A stretch of DNA of 64,000 nucleotides from positions 124,001 to 188,000 of the forward strand of contig JABANP010000012.1 of the NCBI GenBank assembly GCA_013115135.1, read 5' to 3'. The notes under the pieces are model-generated. The model did not search any database and was not told where the DNA came from. It worked only from the letters and a program-made list of their open reading frames with translations. Shown one piece after another: positions 21,344 to 45,100 of this stretch (its first letter is position 1; each line of letters starts with the position of its first letter). Origin of the DNA: Perkinsus olseni. Taxonomy: Eukaryota; Perkinsozoa; Perkinsida; Perkinsidae. Made by a program: the position numbers and the translations under genes.

Positions 21344-22162
21344 ATGTACCTCCACCTAACTGGTCTGTACTTCATCTTCGTCGCCGCTCAGTGCGGCCCT
21401 GAGGTGTCTCGCCGTGACCATGGTGATTCTTCTGATGGACTGGGATATCCCGTTGATAAAATCTACACCTTCTATAACTCTTCCACCGGGGACCCAGATA
21501 TCCTGCAATTCAACTTCACTCGCCAGCAGGGTGGTAGGGTATTTATAACTCCCTATAAAGGCCACCTAGAGAAAGATGAATATGATTGTGGATATACACT
21601 TCACCAGGGCAGCAGCATACAACGCTTTTCCGTGACGCTTGAACCTCCATGTGACAAAATCGTGAAGGATTCGGTCGGTTATTATGGCAAGTACTTCCTC
21701 ACTGATTGCTATATAGACAGTGGATATGAGTATCTCCATGTTCCAACTGCTACTTCTGGATATGATACTTATCAGTACAAGGCTGCCAACACAACAACAA
21801 ATGCTCCTACAACCAGAACCACAACTACAACTTCCACTACAACAACAAAGGCCCCCACAACAACAAAGGCTCCTACAACAACAAAGGCTCCTACAACAAC
21901 AAAGGCTCCTACAACAACAAAGGCTCCTACAACAACAAAGGGTCCTACAACAACAAAGGGTCCTACAACAACAAAGGGTCCTACAACAACAAAGGGTCCC
22001 AAAACAACAAAGGCTCCCACAACAACAAAGGGTCCCAAAACAACAAAGGCTCCTACAACGAGAAAGGCTCCTACAACAACAAAGGCTCCTACAACGAGAA
22101 AGGCTCCTACAACAAGAAAGGCTCCTACAACAAGAAAGGCTACACCATGGATCAAAATGTAG
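21344..22162 (+). CDS. Secreted protein with threonine-rich mucin-like tail
   Basis: The product is 272 residues. Residues 1-17 form a signal peptide (YLHLTGLYFIFVAAQC), and residues 18-145 match the small secreted family (GGRVFITPYKGHLEK, YDCGYTL, TDCYIDSGYEYLHVPTA). From about residue 155 the protein is a low-complexity tail of six-residue repeats, mostly KAPTTT, KGPTTT and KAPTTR, encoded by an 18-bp tandem repeat. Such tails are usually heavily O-glycosylated, which is an inference here. No GPI or membrane anchor is visible after the repeats. Single exon. It lies between the intact and broken AROM 3' copies and on the opposite strand to them. Confidence 0.8.
   Translation: MYLHLTGLYFIFVAAQCGPEVSRRDHGDSSDGLGYPVDKIYTFYNSSTGDPDILQFNFTRQQGGRVFITPYKGHLEKDEYDCGYTLHQGSSIQRFSVTLEPPCDKIVKDSVGYYGKYFLTDCYIDSGYEYLHVPTATSGYDTYQYKAANTTTNAPTTRTTTTTSTTTTKAPTTTKAPTTTKAPTTTKAPTTTKAPTTTKGPTTTKGPTTTKGPTTTKGPKTTKAPTTTKGPKTTKAPTTRKAPTTTKAPTTRKAPTTRKAPTTRKATPWIKM
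21834..22140 (+). repeat. 18-bp coding tandem repeat (KAPTTT)
   Basis: About seventeen repeats of an 18-bp unit (AAGGCTCCTACAACAACA and variants) encode the Thr/Pro/Lys tail. The variants GGT for GCT and AGA for ACA are grouped in blocks, suggesting recent unit expansion. Confidence 0.85.
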
Positions 22163-22617
22163 TAACTACACCCTGAATCTCCACCACGACGACCTCTAGA
22201 GGTGACTGCTGAGCGTGCCTCACATTATAAGGCGATCTTATCTTGAACCTACTTACTTTGGGGCGGACGTGTCGGTCTGCGCTATGCTCGTGAAAAGCGC
22301 ATACCGTTCAAGGGTCTTGATTAAATAATATGATGACTGTAACAATTCTGTCTTCCTGATTCGAGCTGTCGAAGCTTTATTGCCACGATTTGTTGTGTTC
22401 CTTCCAGTGACGCATTCCCAATTACGAGTGAACATATTCGTCTCTTCCTCAACATGACACCCAATACAGGTTGAGTATGCGCTCTTTCTTAAATTTGATC
22501 TGCTGTCACTCTATCCGCGACGGAGTCTACAAACTCGTCCGTGCCTCGATGGTATCATCATCATTATCTAACACACCGGACTTATCTCATTGAGCTAAGT
22601 CCGGGCTTGAGGTAACT
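22163..22617. other. Spacer downstream of the secreted and AROM genes
   Basis: The two genes converge here. From about 22250 the sequence is shared with 16165-16500. No gene is seen. Confidence 0.5.
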
Positions 22618-35198
<12,581 letters not shown>

Positions 35199-35737
35199 TC
35201 ACCAAAAATTGACGACAAGCCTGCGAGAACGTGAGTAGATAGTCGAAGTCCGAGGACCATACACCGCGCGCCGCCGCAGCACACCGGGCTTTACCGTGGG
35301 CTATACCCGCCGCAGGAGCATCCAGATGCTCGGTCGAGGGCCGCTAAGGTCGAAGAACGACATTCACGGAGTACTTGGATACTCACGGGAAATTTTTATT
35401 GAACCGCAACGATAACCCTTGCAAAACTGAGTCATCGAGGATCCCGTCGCCTGCCTTTTTTCTTCTCAGAAAATTCCTGCAAGTAATGAGGTATACTTTC
35501 CCTCAGTCAACTGCGTTATTCAAGAGCTGGTATCCTCGACTTGTAGCAATGGTAAATCTCAGCGAACTATTTTTGCGTCTCACAGCGGGTCCAATGGCTC
35601 TCCGGGCGGATGGGTGGGTGGACTACCCGACTGTCATTCCTCCCAAGTTCGATCCCTGGCAGAGGCGTTTCAACAGCCCACTAAACCGAACCCAAGGCAA
35701 ATCCCTGCCAGAAACGTCACCAGCGGCGCACATGTCG
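35199..35737. other. AROM 5' flank, short gene-free spacer
   Basis: This lies between the AROM start (35198) and the stop of the small gene at 35738, both on the minus strand. Open frames on the plus strand here are shadows. No promoter motif can be named with confidence. Confidence 0.45.
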
Positions 35738-36029
35738 TCACTCGTCCTCCTCCAGAGGATAGTGCCTCCGAAGCTTGTCCAGCTTGGCCTACTCACGAAA
35801 ATACCACAAACGCCCGACGGTGCGACGCACCTGGTGCTTGGACGCCGCCAAATCCCGTGCTTTTTCTATGCGCTCTCTCAAGGGAACCTTTTCTCGGTCT
35901 CCTGCGAAGTATTGCACTTCCGTCATGAACCTGCGGACGAAATTTACGTCAACTAATGATGATGATCGCCAACACGGCAAACACATACAGAAGCTCGATA
36001 GATGCGTGGAAGCCTAGAGAAGGCGGCAT
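35738..36029 (-). CDS. Small 63-residue charged protein, function unknown
   Basis: Three exons (36029-35989, 35930-35831, 35788-35738) join in phase through introns of 58 and 42 nt with GT-AG ends. The protein starts MPPSLGFHASIELLF, has a central helical, highly charged segment (REKVPLRERIEKARDLAASK) and ends YPLEEDE. No signal peptide or transmembrane segment is evident. The regular charged heptads suggest a short coiled coil. I do not recognise the family. The consistent splice phases and clean stop make it likely to be real. Confidence 0.65.
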
Positions 36030-36923
36030 TCTGATTCAGAGAGGACGTCGTGCGCTGGGTGGGAAGAAGACAGAGCACCAATGCATGCTGCCGCCTTCGT
36101 TACAACTACTGAAGAACCTTTGTCTGTAGTGGACGTAGAGGGAGATAGATTATTCCGGATTCAGCCCTAGTATCACTACTACAAGTACTACTTGTCGTGC
36201 GCGTCTCGGATAACGGTCAATTATGCCATGGCGCCCTGTACACATAGCAACCTTCCGAGGGCGCTTAAATACACTACTACTACCACTTCTCTCAGTACTA
36301 CCATCGCCGCCAATTCTCGAGGTCGGCCTGCTCCAAAGATGTACGGATCAATCTGATCAGCGACAATACCTCCTAGTCACTCTTGACTGTTGCCTTCGCC
36401 ACCTTTTGAGATCGCAAGAAGTTGGCCGTGGCCTTTCGAGTCCAATCCTCAGGGTTGCTGCCGTCCACCCATTTATGCCACCATGACGTGAACAACCGAA
36501 TGGATGTAACCTGCTGAGCTTCCTTCCACCAGGCTACGCATGCAGCCCACTACTACTAAATGTATCCGCGGCTCAGCAGTGCGCAGCAAAGACATCCCGA
36601 CAGGCCTCAGACTTAGTCGCGTGAGGGCATATTGTCGAAGTAAAAACTGCCAAGGAGAGAATGAGCATCCATCGTCCATATAGCGTTCCCTCATCGCCCA
36701 ACGCTAACGAAGGCGAACCCTCGTCTATTACTACAGCGGAAGCTGACGCCCTCGATGGACTGCTGCTGTGGCTGCCTGGGTGATGTACTGCAACCAAACA
36801 TGAACGAAGGCCTTACATTAATAGTGCTCTGATGATGCTTCGATTATAATGACAATAAATGGGACAACAAAAAATGAAGAGCGGGTCATTGCATTAATGT
36901 AGTCATACCACTCCTTTCCCAAC
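36030..36923. other. Spacer between the small gene and ATG8, no gene seen
   Basis: It contains trinucleotide-rich patches (TAC/CTA repeats near 36170-36300) and a palindrome around 36176-36195. No conserved coding exon was found on either strand. Confidence 0.45.
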
Positions 36924-37777
36924 TCATACCGCCTCGCCTCCCAAGGTGTTCTCGGCGGAGTAAGTCAGATAGAGGAAGCCATCCTCGTCCTTGTGAGCAT
37001 CATACAGCTCCGACATCATCGAACCTAGAACACAGAAACCAACTTCGACTCAACCCTGATGAGCTCCTGGCCCCAGTCTAAGGGCGTCGAGGGTCTCGGT
37101 GATGACGTGTTCTGAGCGTGGCGCTTGTGAGTCGGAAGACGCCGGAAGCCGCAATCGGCAGCACGACGACCCACCCGTCCGCGGGGTCTTCTTCTTGACG
37201 AAAAGGTAGATGGTCTGCTCCGCGGAGATCCCTTGAGCTCCCCCTCGCTGACCATCAGCCAGATTGTTCTCCGCGGCCTGGGTGATGTGCTTGTGGACTA
37301 TATACCTGCAGAGCCCTATCCAGCGGCGTGAGTTGGGCGATTTTCGGTACTGCTAGGTTGCAGAGAGCGAGCAATCGGCTGTCTATGTTAGGGCGACGCA
37401 CTACCAACCGACTGACAGCTGACGGTTAGTCGGATATACTAGTTCGGGTGAATCAGTTCCGAATGGAGTGGTATGAATTTCGGACGCCGATCAAGAAGAA
37501 AGAGAGCAACAAATTTGCGAGCAAGTTGCTTTCTACAGTCTACCACTACTACTTGAACTCTCCGCACAGCATCGTCCCAGGTACGAGGAACTTCTTCTTC
37601 TCGATTTCGGGGAGATCCGAACGCTCCGCCCTCTCGACGATCACAGGCACTCTGTCCGGATACCTGCGAGGAAATCTTCCGAGTGCGCGAAGATACCCCT
37701 CTTCCCCAGCATGCCTACTTCTGCAGTATGCGTCGGGCCTCAGCGAGCCTGCGGTCGAAAGGGATGGAATCCTGCAT
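36924..37777 (-). CDS. ATG8: Autophagy ubiquitin-like protein ATG8
   Basis: Four exons (37777-37719, 37663 to about 37552, 37305-37176, 37024-36924) give a ubiquitin-fold protein. The N-terminus ([20 protein letters not shown]) is followed by the core [30 protein letters not shown], then [13 protein letters not shown] and [19 protein letters not shown]. It ends [11 protein letters not shown], so a conserved glycine precedes a short tail removable by an ATG4-type protease before lipid conjugation. An insertion of about 17 residues rich in Gly, Gln and Ala sits before the SAEQTIYLF strand. ATG8 acts on autophagosomes, and in apicomplexans also on the apicoplast. Splice phases agree. Confidence 0.9.
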
Positions 37778-38787
37778 GGAGGTGGAGTTAGATGGCATTC
37801 CGAGAGATACTCTACAGCGCAATTACAGAGAGCGATGGCATGGTTTGCGGCGGCGGCGGCCAACGGCGACAACCGCGCGCGCCCTAAAATCAGCCGCCCG
37901 CCGCCGGAATAATTGCCGGTGTCGAGGCAATTGTTGCTGGTGAACCTTCTGACTTGCGTACCGTGGTAGGCAAGCATGTCAATACCACCTACCATTTTCT
38001 GGGCTGTGCCCCTTGCGGGCGCTGTTTTGTTCCTCTGTTCGGCTGGTTAAGGCTCATGAACGTTTCCCTTGTGATTCGCATAATCTACCTTGCCAGACGA
38101 GTTTGATTTTGCTACCACTCAAAGACGACCTCTCGGGTGCGACTCGGGATGTAGGTAATAGTGAACTTACGAGATTTTTTAGACATTCAGGTCAAGGAGA
38201 GGAAGTAGGGAAGGTTGGGTAGGGAGAGGTTCGTTCTTGAGGGGGGTATCTTAACCGATACCCCAGCTCGAGGTCGACCTTGAAGCGTATCTTTTTTAAC
38301 GTATCAGCGTCATTTATAAATGGCGCCCCCTTCACCAGTAATTCAACACGCCAAGCTTTCCTTGACTTCCCCCCTTTCCAAGACGGCGGCCACGGACCAG
38401 CCCGGTAGGCCCTTCCATCGACCTTTCACCACTCTCTTCTTCCTTTAGTCGCTCGTATGTGCGGCAAGAAGTGCGACCGAACTACGTGGCTCGCCGTCGA
38501 TAAGCCCACTGTCACTGCCAAGCCCACTACTGTAGGAGACGACACGATTTACGATTAAGTTGGTATGAGATTTCCCTCAGGCCCCCAAGCCCAGCACAGA
38601 GCCGCCGGATTTATTGCCTTATTTCAATGGTCTTCCTCATGATACCACCACGTGGTGATGAACCCACCGCCTTCCTCCGTATCATACGATGTTACCATTC
38701 GCCTGCTCAACGTCTGGATACGCTCTGGCCTCGAGTTGAAAGTTCTTTATACTGCGGAGGGTCAGCGGTTTCGAATCTTTTATCATA
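37778..38787. other. Shared 5' region of ATG8 and RPT4
   Basis: ATG8 (minus) and RPT4 (plus) diverge from this 1-kb interval, which must hold both promoters. A hairpin with 8-bp arms (GGGGTATC) lies around 38234-38257. No gene is supported here; a short Cys/Lys-rich plus-strand frame starting near 38458 is unconvincing. Confidence 0.5.
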
Positions 38788-40801
38788 ATGAGTGCTTCAG
38801 CGTCGAACCCTCGAGAGCAGGCTATCAACGCTTACATTGGTAAGGTGAAGGAGCACAGGGAATACGAGGCTCGATGCAAGAAGCGTAATGAGAGGGGGGA
38901 GAAGGGAAGGTAGGGCAAGGCGTTGGTCCGGGTTCAGTCCGTGAGCAAATCAAGGAGGTTGAGAACGACTTCGAGACGTCGGAAGATCATCTCAAGGCTC
39001 TTCAAAGTGTTGGGCAGATCGTAGGCGAAGTATTGAAACAACTGGATGAGGAGAGGTAATAGTACTAGTGGTCGTGGTCGGAATGATGCGCATATTTGCT
39101 GTTACTCGAGGCGCGCACGTCCCCTGATGGACATAAGCGCTTACTAACTGACTGAAAATAGTAGTAAAATAGTACTAGTTAGGAGGTCATCAGGTTGATG
39201 CTTCTTTTCTCTAGACTTTTTCCTGCCACCGGAATTTTCTCGCAATGATAGCTGCTGTTTTCGGGGCCAGTTGCGCTTCAACTCTAACCGATGGCCTCCT
39301 AGTTCTGGCCCGAGATGGTGGTGTGAGGTATAAGTGTATTGTCCCAGGTTCATCGTGAAGGCCTCAAGCGGCCCTCGATACGTGGTGACTTGTAAACAAC
39401 GATTGGATGCCGCCAAGCTCACCACAGGCACTCGAGTGGCCTTGGATATCACTACACTTACTATCATGAGTACGTGCTTCCTGTAATGTAGCGCATCAAT
39501 CGACGTATCTTTCTCAGAGGCGATGCCGAGAGAGGTCGACCCACTTGTTTTCAGCATGCTTAGTGAAGATCCTGGGTGAAGTGAGGTAGTGACCATCACT
39601 CTGGTTCAATTCAGAATTAATGATTCCCGAGGTACTCCGAGGTCGGCGGTCTCAATGAGCAGATCCGGGCCATGAGAGAGGTCGTTGAACTGCCCCTTAC
39701 CAATCCTGAGCTTTTCAAGAGGGTTGGTATTAATACACCCAAGGGAGTGCTGCTGTAAGACGTGTATGAAGGAAAGCGTGTAGTGAGGGCGCTGTGCTAG
39801 GTACGGCCCTCCTGGTACTGGTAAAACGCTGTTGGCCCGAGCAATGGCGCACAACATGACAGCCAGCTTCATCAAGGTCGTTGCTTCGGCCATTGTCGAT
39901 AAGGTAGGGTCTTGCTGTTGTGCGGGCGACGGTTTTACTGTTTTTCTATCAGTATATCGGCGAATCTGCTCGTGTGATTCGTGAGATGTTTGGCTACGCT
40001 AAGGAGCATCAGCCTTGTATAATATTCATGGATGAGATCGATGCAATCGGTGGAAAGCGGTTTGGTCAGGGCACCAGCGCTGATAGAGAGATACAGAGAA
40101 CTCTCATGGAGGTAATAGGAAAAGAGCTTTTCTATAAGAGTCACCTGTCCACCCGCCCGATTCTGCTGTAATTGCCGTGTACCTTTCGACGATTCATCAT
40201 ACCTATTTTCGGTCTACCGGCGTGATTTCTTCGCGTGTCGTTGCGTGTCATTTCTTTTGCTCAGCTCCTCAACCAGCTGGATGGCTTTGATGACCTCGGA
40301 GCCGTCAAGATAATCATGGCGACTAACCGTCCTGATGTACTTCCGCTCTCCTTCTTCGCTTCGTAGTGGTTGTCGTCAGGTCCTCGACCCCGCCCTGCTG
40401 CGCCCGGGCCGTCTTGATCGTAAGATTGAAATACCCCTCCCTAACGAGACGGCTAGGGTGGATATTTTGAAAATTCACGCCAGTGAGTTGGAAATAGAGC
40501 CCTGCTGCTCGGCTCAATTTCGGGGTGTTTCAGGCAAACTCGCCAAGCATGGTGATATCGACTACGACGCTCTGGCGAAGCTCTCAGACGGTTTCAACGG
40601 AGCTGATCTTCGGAACATTTGTATTGTCCGCTGTTGAGTGTGTCGATGGGGATGCTGTTCTTTGGTCAGGCACAGAGGCCGGTATGTTTGCTATCAGGGC
40701 GGAGCGTGATTATGTGATTGAGGAAGACTTCATGAAGGCCGTGCGGAAGTTGGCGGAGAGCAAGAAACTCGAGGGGCAAGTTGGACTACGAGAAAGTATA
40801 A
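38788..40801 (+). CDS. RPT4: 26S proteasome regulatory ATPase subunit RPT4
   Basis: AAA ATPase of the 19S base ring that unfolds substrates. Exons: 38788-38884, 38938-39055, 39348-39469, 39518-39575, 39632-39754, 39801-39903, 39953-40111, 40265-40336, 40380-40482, 40534-40620 and 40670-40801. Visible motifs are the coiled coil with [18 protein letters not shown], Walker A GPPGTGKT, Walker B IIFMDEID, the second region of homology [20 protein letters not shown], and [12 protein letters not shown]. All junction phases agree. Near the end, one extra G in GGGG (40773-40776) shifts the frame. Skipping it gives the expected ending EGKLDYEKV and a TAA at 40799-40801. The RPT4 identity (rather than another RPT) rests on the N- and C-terminal sequences. 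Confidence 0.93.
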
Positions 40802-41115
40802 ATACCGTCAGTGATGTGTGTCGCACCGGCAAGAGGCGTTCAGTCGGTGAAGCTGGGAATGCGTTTCAAAAGATTCTTCCTCTTGCGTTCCGAGTCATTT
40901 CGTGCGCGTGCGTGCAAATACGGAATCTGCACGCATGCACAAGTATCCGCTCACGGTTACGGTTAAGTGACTCGTGCTAAGTTCTCCGAGTCGGTGAGGG
41001 TAGGGGCTCATCAAATTTAGGAATCGCCCTTTTTGAAGAGTTATTGAAAGAGACCTTCTTTTGAGAGGCGTCGTTCGTGAGGGCCAGTGGGTTTTTTTTC
41101 AACTCTCATTGCATC

Positions 41116-41893
41116 ATGCTCATCTACCGCGGCGTCATTGCCTTCGCTTTTACTCTTCTGATGGCCTTCGGTGAGGACAAGGGTGCCGAAGAGGGCGGTG
41201 ATGTTGCCCCGAAGCCCCGCCCTGATCTCCCTCCAGATGACAGCCTTCGTGTCGGCGTCAAGTAAGATCGTCTGACTGGCTGTGCGTGTAGGCGGATTGC
41301 TGTCAGACGCCGAGCGAAGACGCCTTGTGACGAGCCGGCTAAGGATGGTGATGCCGTGCTCGTCCACTACACTGGATGGCTCAGAGCCACCGCTGACAAG
41401 TTCGACAGCAGCCGTGACCGAAAGGAACCTTTCAAGCTCTCCCTCGGCCAGGGAATGGTGAGGTTCTCTGTACTGCGACTATCACTCACTCGCCCAACCT
41501 CAGGTCATCAAGGGCTGGGAGCTCGGCATCCTCGGCATGTGTCCCGGCGAGATCAGACGCTTGACGATTCCTTCAGACCTCGGGTGAGTCTGGAAGCACT
41601 GTGTGCGTCAGCGGACTGTGTTTTGGGAAGGTATGGCGAGCACGGGTCTGGTGAGAAGATCCCGGGCAATGCCACCCTTGTTTTTGATGTTGAGTTGATT
41701 TCTATCAACCCCGAGGATGTTGAGGAGGAGGACGATGAGGATGATAATGATCCGTTGTTTGCCACTGATGATGACGAAGAAGATGGCGAAGGGAAGACGG
41801 AGGCAAGTGCTTCAGGCATTTCTCGCAAAAGTTTGTACTGTGGAATTCGTGTAGATTGAGCCCGAAGTAGAAGAGGATGAAGATGATCTATGA
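41116..41893 (+). CDS. Secreted/ER FKBP-type peptidyl-prolyl isomerase
   Basis: Five exons (41116-41261, 41292-41457, 41504-41583, 41631-41802, 41855-41893). Residues 1-20 form a signal peptide ([19 protein letters not shown]). A single FKBP domain follows with VHYTGWL, FDSSRDR..F.L.LGQG, VIKGWE.GILGMC and [22 protein letters not shown], which cover the usual active-site pocket. An acidic tail ([21 protein letters not shown]) ends EVEEDEDDL. The last intron has a GC donor (GCAAGT) and AG acceptor; without splicing it the protein ends in a different tail. It likely catalyses proline isomerisation of secretory proteins. No KDEL-type retention signal is present. Confidence 0.87.
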
Positions 41894-42112
41894 GCTAAAG
41901 TATCATCAAGCATTCATATCTGATGATTTTTCATATTCTGACGTCCATGCTTCCGCGTTGTGACAATAAACAGAAGGTAGTATGTTAACAAACACAAACA
42001 CACTCGCTGTATCATAATTAACGGATGGCAATTCAATTAATAGCTTTTTTTAACAAAATACAAATATTTGGAGATAAACATGGAAACTGGTACATGCTTT
42101 GTACAGTAATAT

Positions 42113-45100
42113 TCACCGCCTAGGAGGCAATCTATTTGGCCGGCTCTTCGCCGCACGCTTCGCTACTTTTGGAGACTCCCGGATGTCGCTGCCATTGCCG
42201 TGAGAAATCTGACAAGAGCTTGATGCGGGGCACATAAAGCTGGGCAGCTCTATTACTCGCTCGATTGCCTCAGCGAGGCCTGCGAGAGCACTGGTCGTCG
42301 AGAGGCCACCACCAGGGCTGTTGGAGAAGTTGGGAAGGGAGGACGCGGTGTTGAGCCCTCCGCTGTTGATGTTGAGCATGTCGACTGAATTCTGCTGCCA
42401 CTCCAACAGCGCACGATGGCTCTCACGGAGGTCCGTCTCGACACTTTCAAGCTGACTCCGAAGGCCCGCGATCTGACACGGAGAGATGGATAGCGTAGAG
42501 TGGACAAACAGTCAAACTTGATGCTCCTGGAGGTTGCATTTTTGCTTGTAGAAGCTGTGGCGCTCCTGCAGCTTCCTGAGATGGTCACCCTCCTTCTTCT
42601 CTTGGGCCTCAGCTCGCTGCTTCCATTCCGACACACTCTGCCGCAATCTGCAAGAAGGGGACATCCTCGGCCAAAACGAGACCACCGGGCTCACTTTCCG
42701 ATCTCCTGCTCATACAGCCGGGCGCGGTCTTCTGACTCCTTCTTGGCAGCCTCGATAGATTCTATCTCGCGCTTAGCGGACAGCACGTCCACCTCGCTGG
42801 ACCGCAGCCTCGCCACCTCCCCGGCAAGGACCAGCCTGTCTCGACTCTCCCGATCGACGTCTCGCGAGAGTGCCTGACGGTACTACCTCCCTGACTGCCG
42901 CTCGAAAAAGATATTTTCCTACTTCAATTTTTGCCTCGGACTGCCCTGCCTCAAGACGGAGTTGGACGTTGGTGTCTCTCTCATTTTTCAGCGTGTGCTG
43001 TAGCGCCGCCAGGGATTGCCTCAGTCCCACAACCTCTTCCGAATGCCTCGCTTCTTGCTGCTCCACACGCTGCTGCCAGTCCTTTATCGATCTAAGATGC
43101 GCTTCTGAGTTCGCCTCGGCCTCTCGAACGTCCTCGTGCGCCCGCTGCAGCTTCAACGCATATTCCCGAGCTCTCTCTTCGGCCGTGCGTGTGTTCTAAA
43201 GAAGATCCTTTCGCGGCTTCAGAAGAACCCGAGCACACTACTACCTCTTGCGATCGCTCCAGCTGTCCCGTCCAGAAAGACTTCGCACCATCAACGCCGT
43301 TGAGTCGAGCAGTGTGGACGGCCAGTGATGCGAAGCCGAGGGCGAGCAGCTTCGTTCTGAGCGGCCAGGCATGTGACAGCAGAAAGAGGAGGGCAGAGCT
43401 TACTTGACCCGTTGCAGCACTTTAGCCAGCACTACCAAGCCCATCGAGAGGGAGTACTCTCGCTTCTGTCTGACAGCCGCCCACACTGACTGGCTCCTCA
43501 GCTGGGTGCCGACGTGCTCGATCCATCCTCTCCAAGCATTCCGTGTAGAGCAATGGTGATTACAAGATACGTTTTTGAACGCTAGGGTCAGCTTCGACCG
43601 CAGAAGCTCAATGCGGCGCCGCCAGGCCAGGAAGCAGGCCTTGAGGCGCTGGCAGCGAGATTCCTCACTCAGTTGGGTGACAACGTCAACAGCAGTGCGC
43701 TGCAGCCTGTGCTTCAGCGCCACCTGCTGGACAGTACTGGTCAGGAACCTCGCGGTTCGGCATTTCAGCAGCTGCTTTCGGAGCCAGTAGACACCCGTCC
43801 GTAGTAGGGCTCGTCGTACGGCCAACCCAAGTTGGGATAGGACTCTGGAGAAGCGCGCAGACCCTCGCAATCTGACGATGGCACTTCGCTTCATTCGGGT
43901 CGCTCGAGCAGCAGCTAGCGATCTTCGGACGAGGTCGTCGTATTTCTGGCTGGAGATTTTCGACCGCCGCAGCGCCAAATAGGATCGCAGGTGCCGATCA
44001 ATGAGGAGCTGCAGGCGGCCGGCAAGGCAGACCAGATTCCGACTCCTCAGCTCGGACGTCCACCCCGACTTAGCAAAGGCCGTCAGACCCCACCGGAGGC
44101 GCTCGTTCTTGGAGCAAGATAGAACCCTTCCGAGGCGGTGCACTGCTCGTAGTCGGCGGCACAGGGATGACCACGCACGGAGGACTGTACCGTACGCGGC
44201 CTGCTGCCAGGTCTTGAGCGCCCGAGCTACACGGTCTGCACGATCTCTACGAGATAGCCTACACGCCTCGACGAAGCTGTTGAAGTAGATCTGCCGAGTT
44301 TGGCTCCTGCCAGTCACCGCCACCAGCGAGCGAGTCGCCCATTGTCTCCTAGCGGTCCTCAGAGAGGCGGCGCCGCGGGCAAGGTGATGAGCTCGGGCCC
44401 TCCAGAAGGACAACGCACGTCGAAGACAGATGCGATTGATAGTAGACATAAGAGCAGCGAGAACTCGGCAGAGCTCCTGATGACGCCGGAAATTCTCGTC
44501 AAGCCTCCCCTTCAACTCCGCAATAGAGGAGAGCATATGGCAGCGGACAAGTCGAGTGACGGCTCGGCATAGCACAGCCGAGGCGAACTGCCTTCTGGTG
44601 ACGCGAACCGCCACGGCTCGCCAGTCCGCCAGAGCAGCCCTCTAGCTGTTTGCGTCGAATAACGCTCGAAAATCACCTCTTCAAGCCGTTGAGTATGTCG
44701 TATGACAAGAGAGGCGTGGGAGGGTCGGGAGGCCCGAAGGCAGTACAGAGCGTGGACTTGCCTCGGACGGAGAACTCTCTGCCAGAGCATACTAGTCCCT
44801 CTCACAACTCCCTCCATGCGGGCTCTCCTCCTCTCTTGGATGAGCCTCATGACTGCCTTCAAGCCCCTCACCAACGACCACCTGTACCGTTGCCACTGCC
44901 CTACAGCCAACCGTCTCAGCCGACACACCGCCGCGCGGCCGGCCCTGCTCGTGCAACGCCAGCTGTCGATCACTTTCCGAAGCAGTATGTCGTCTCCAAG
45001 GGGCGACGAGAGGCCCCTACGGAGTATATACACCGCAGCTTGCCTCCCCTCGACTCCGCAGTCTCTCCATCGCCAACTCGCCTTCTGCGCATCTACTCGA

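Noticed and set aside
21772..22155. Valine-rich 127-residue minus-strand frame
   Set aside because: It is the antisense of the KAPTTT repeat tract and has no independent support.
21720..22199. Glutamine/leucine-rich 159-residue plus-strand frame
   Set aside because: It is an alternative frame of the same tandem repeat.
35375..35956. 193-residue plus-strand open frame
   Set aside because: It lies over the well-phased exons of the minus-strand 63-residue gene and has no recognisable features; treated as a shadow.
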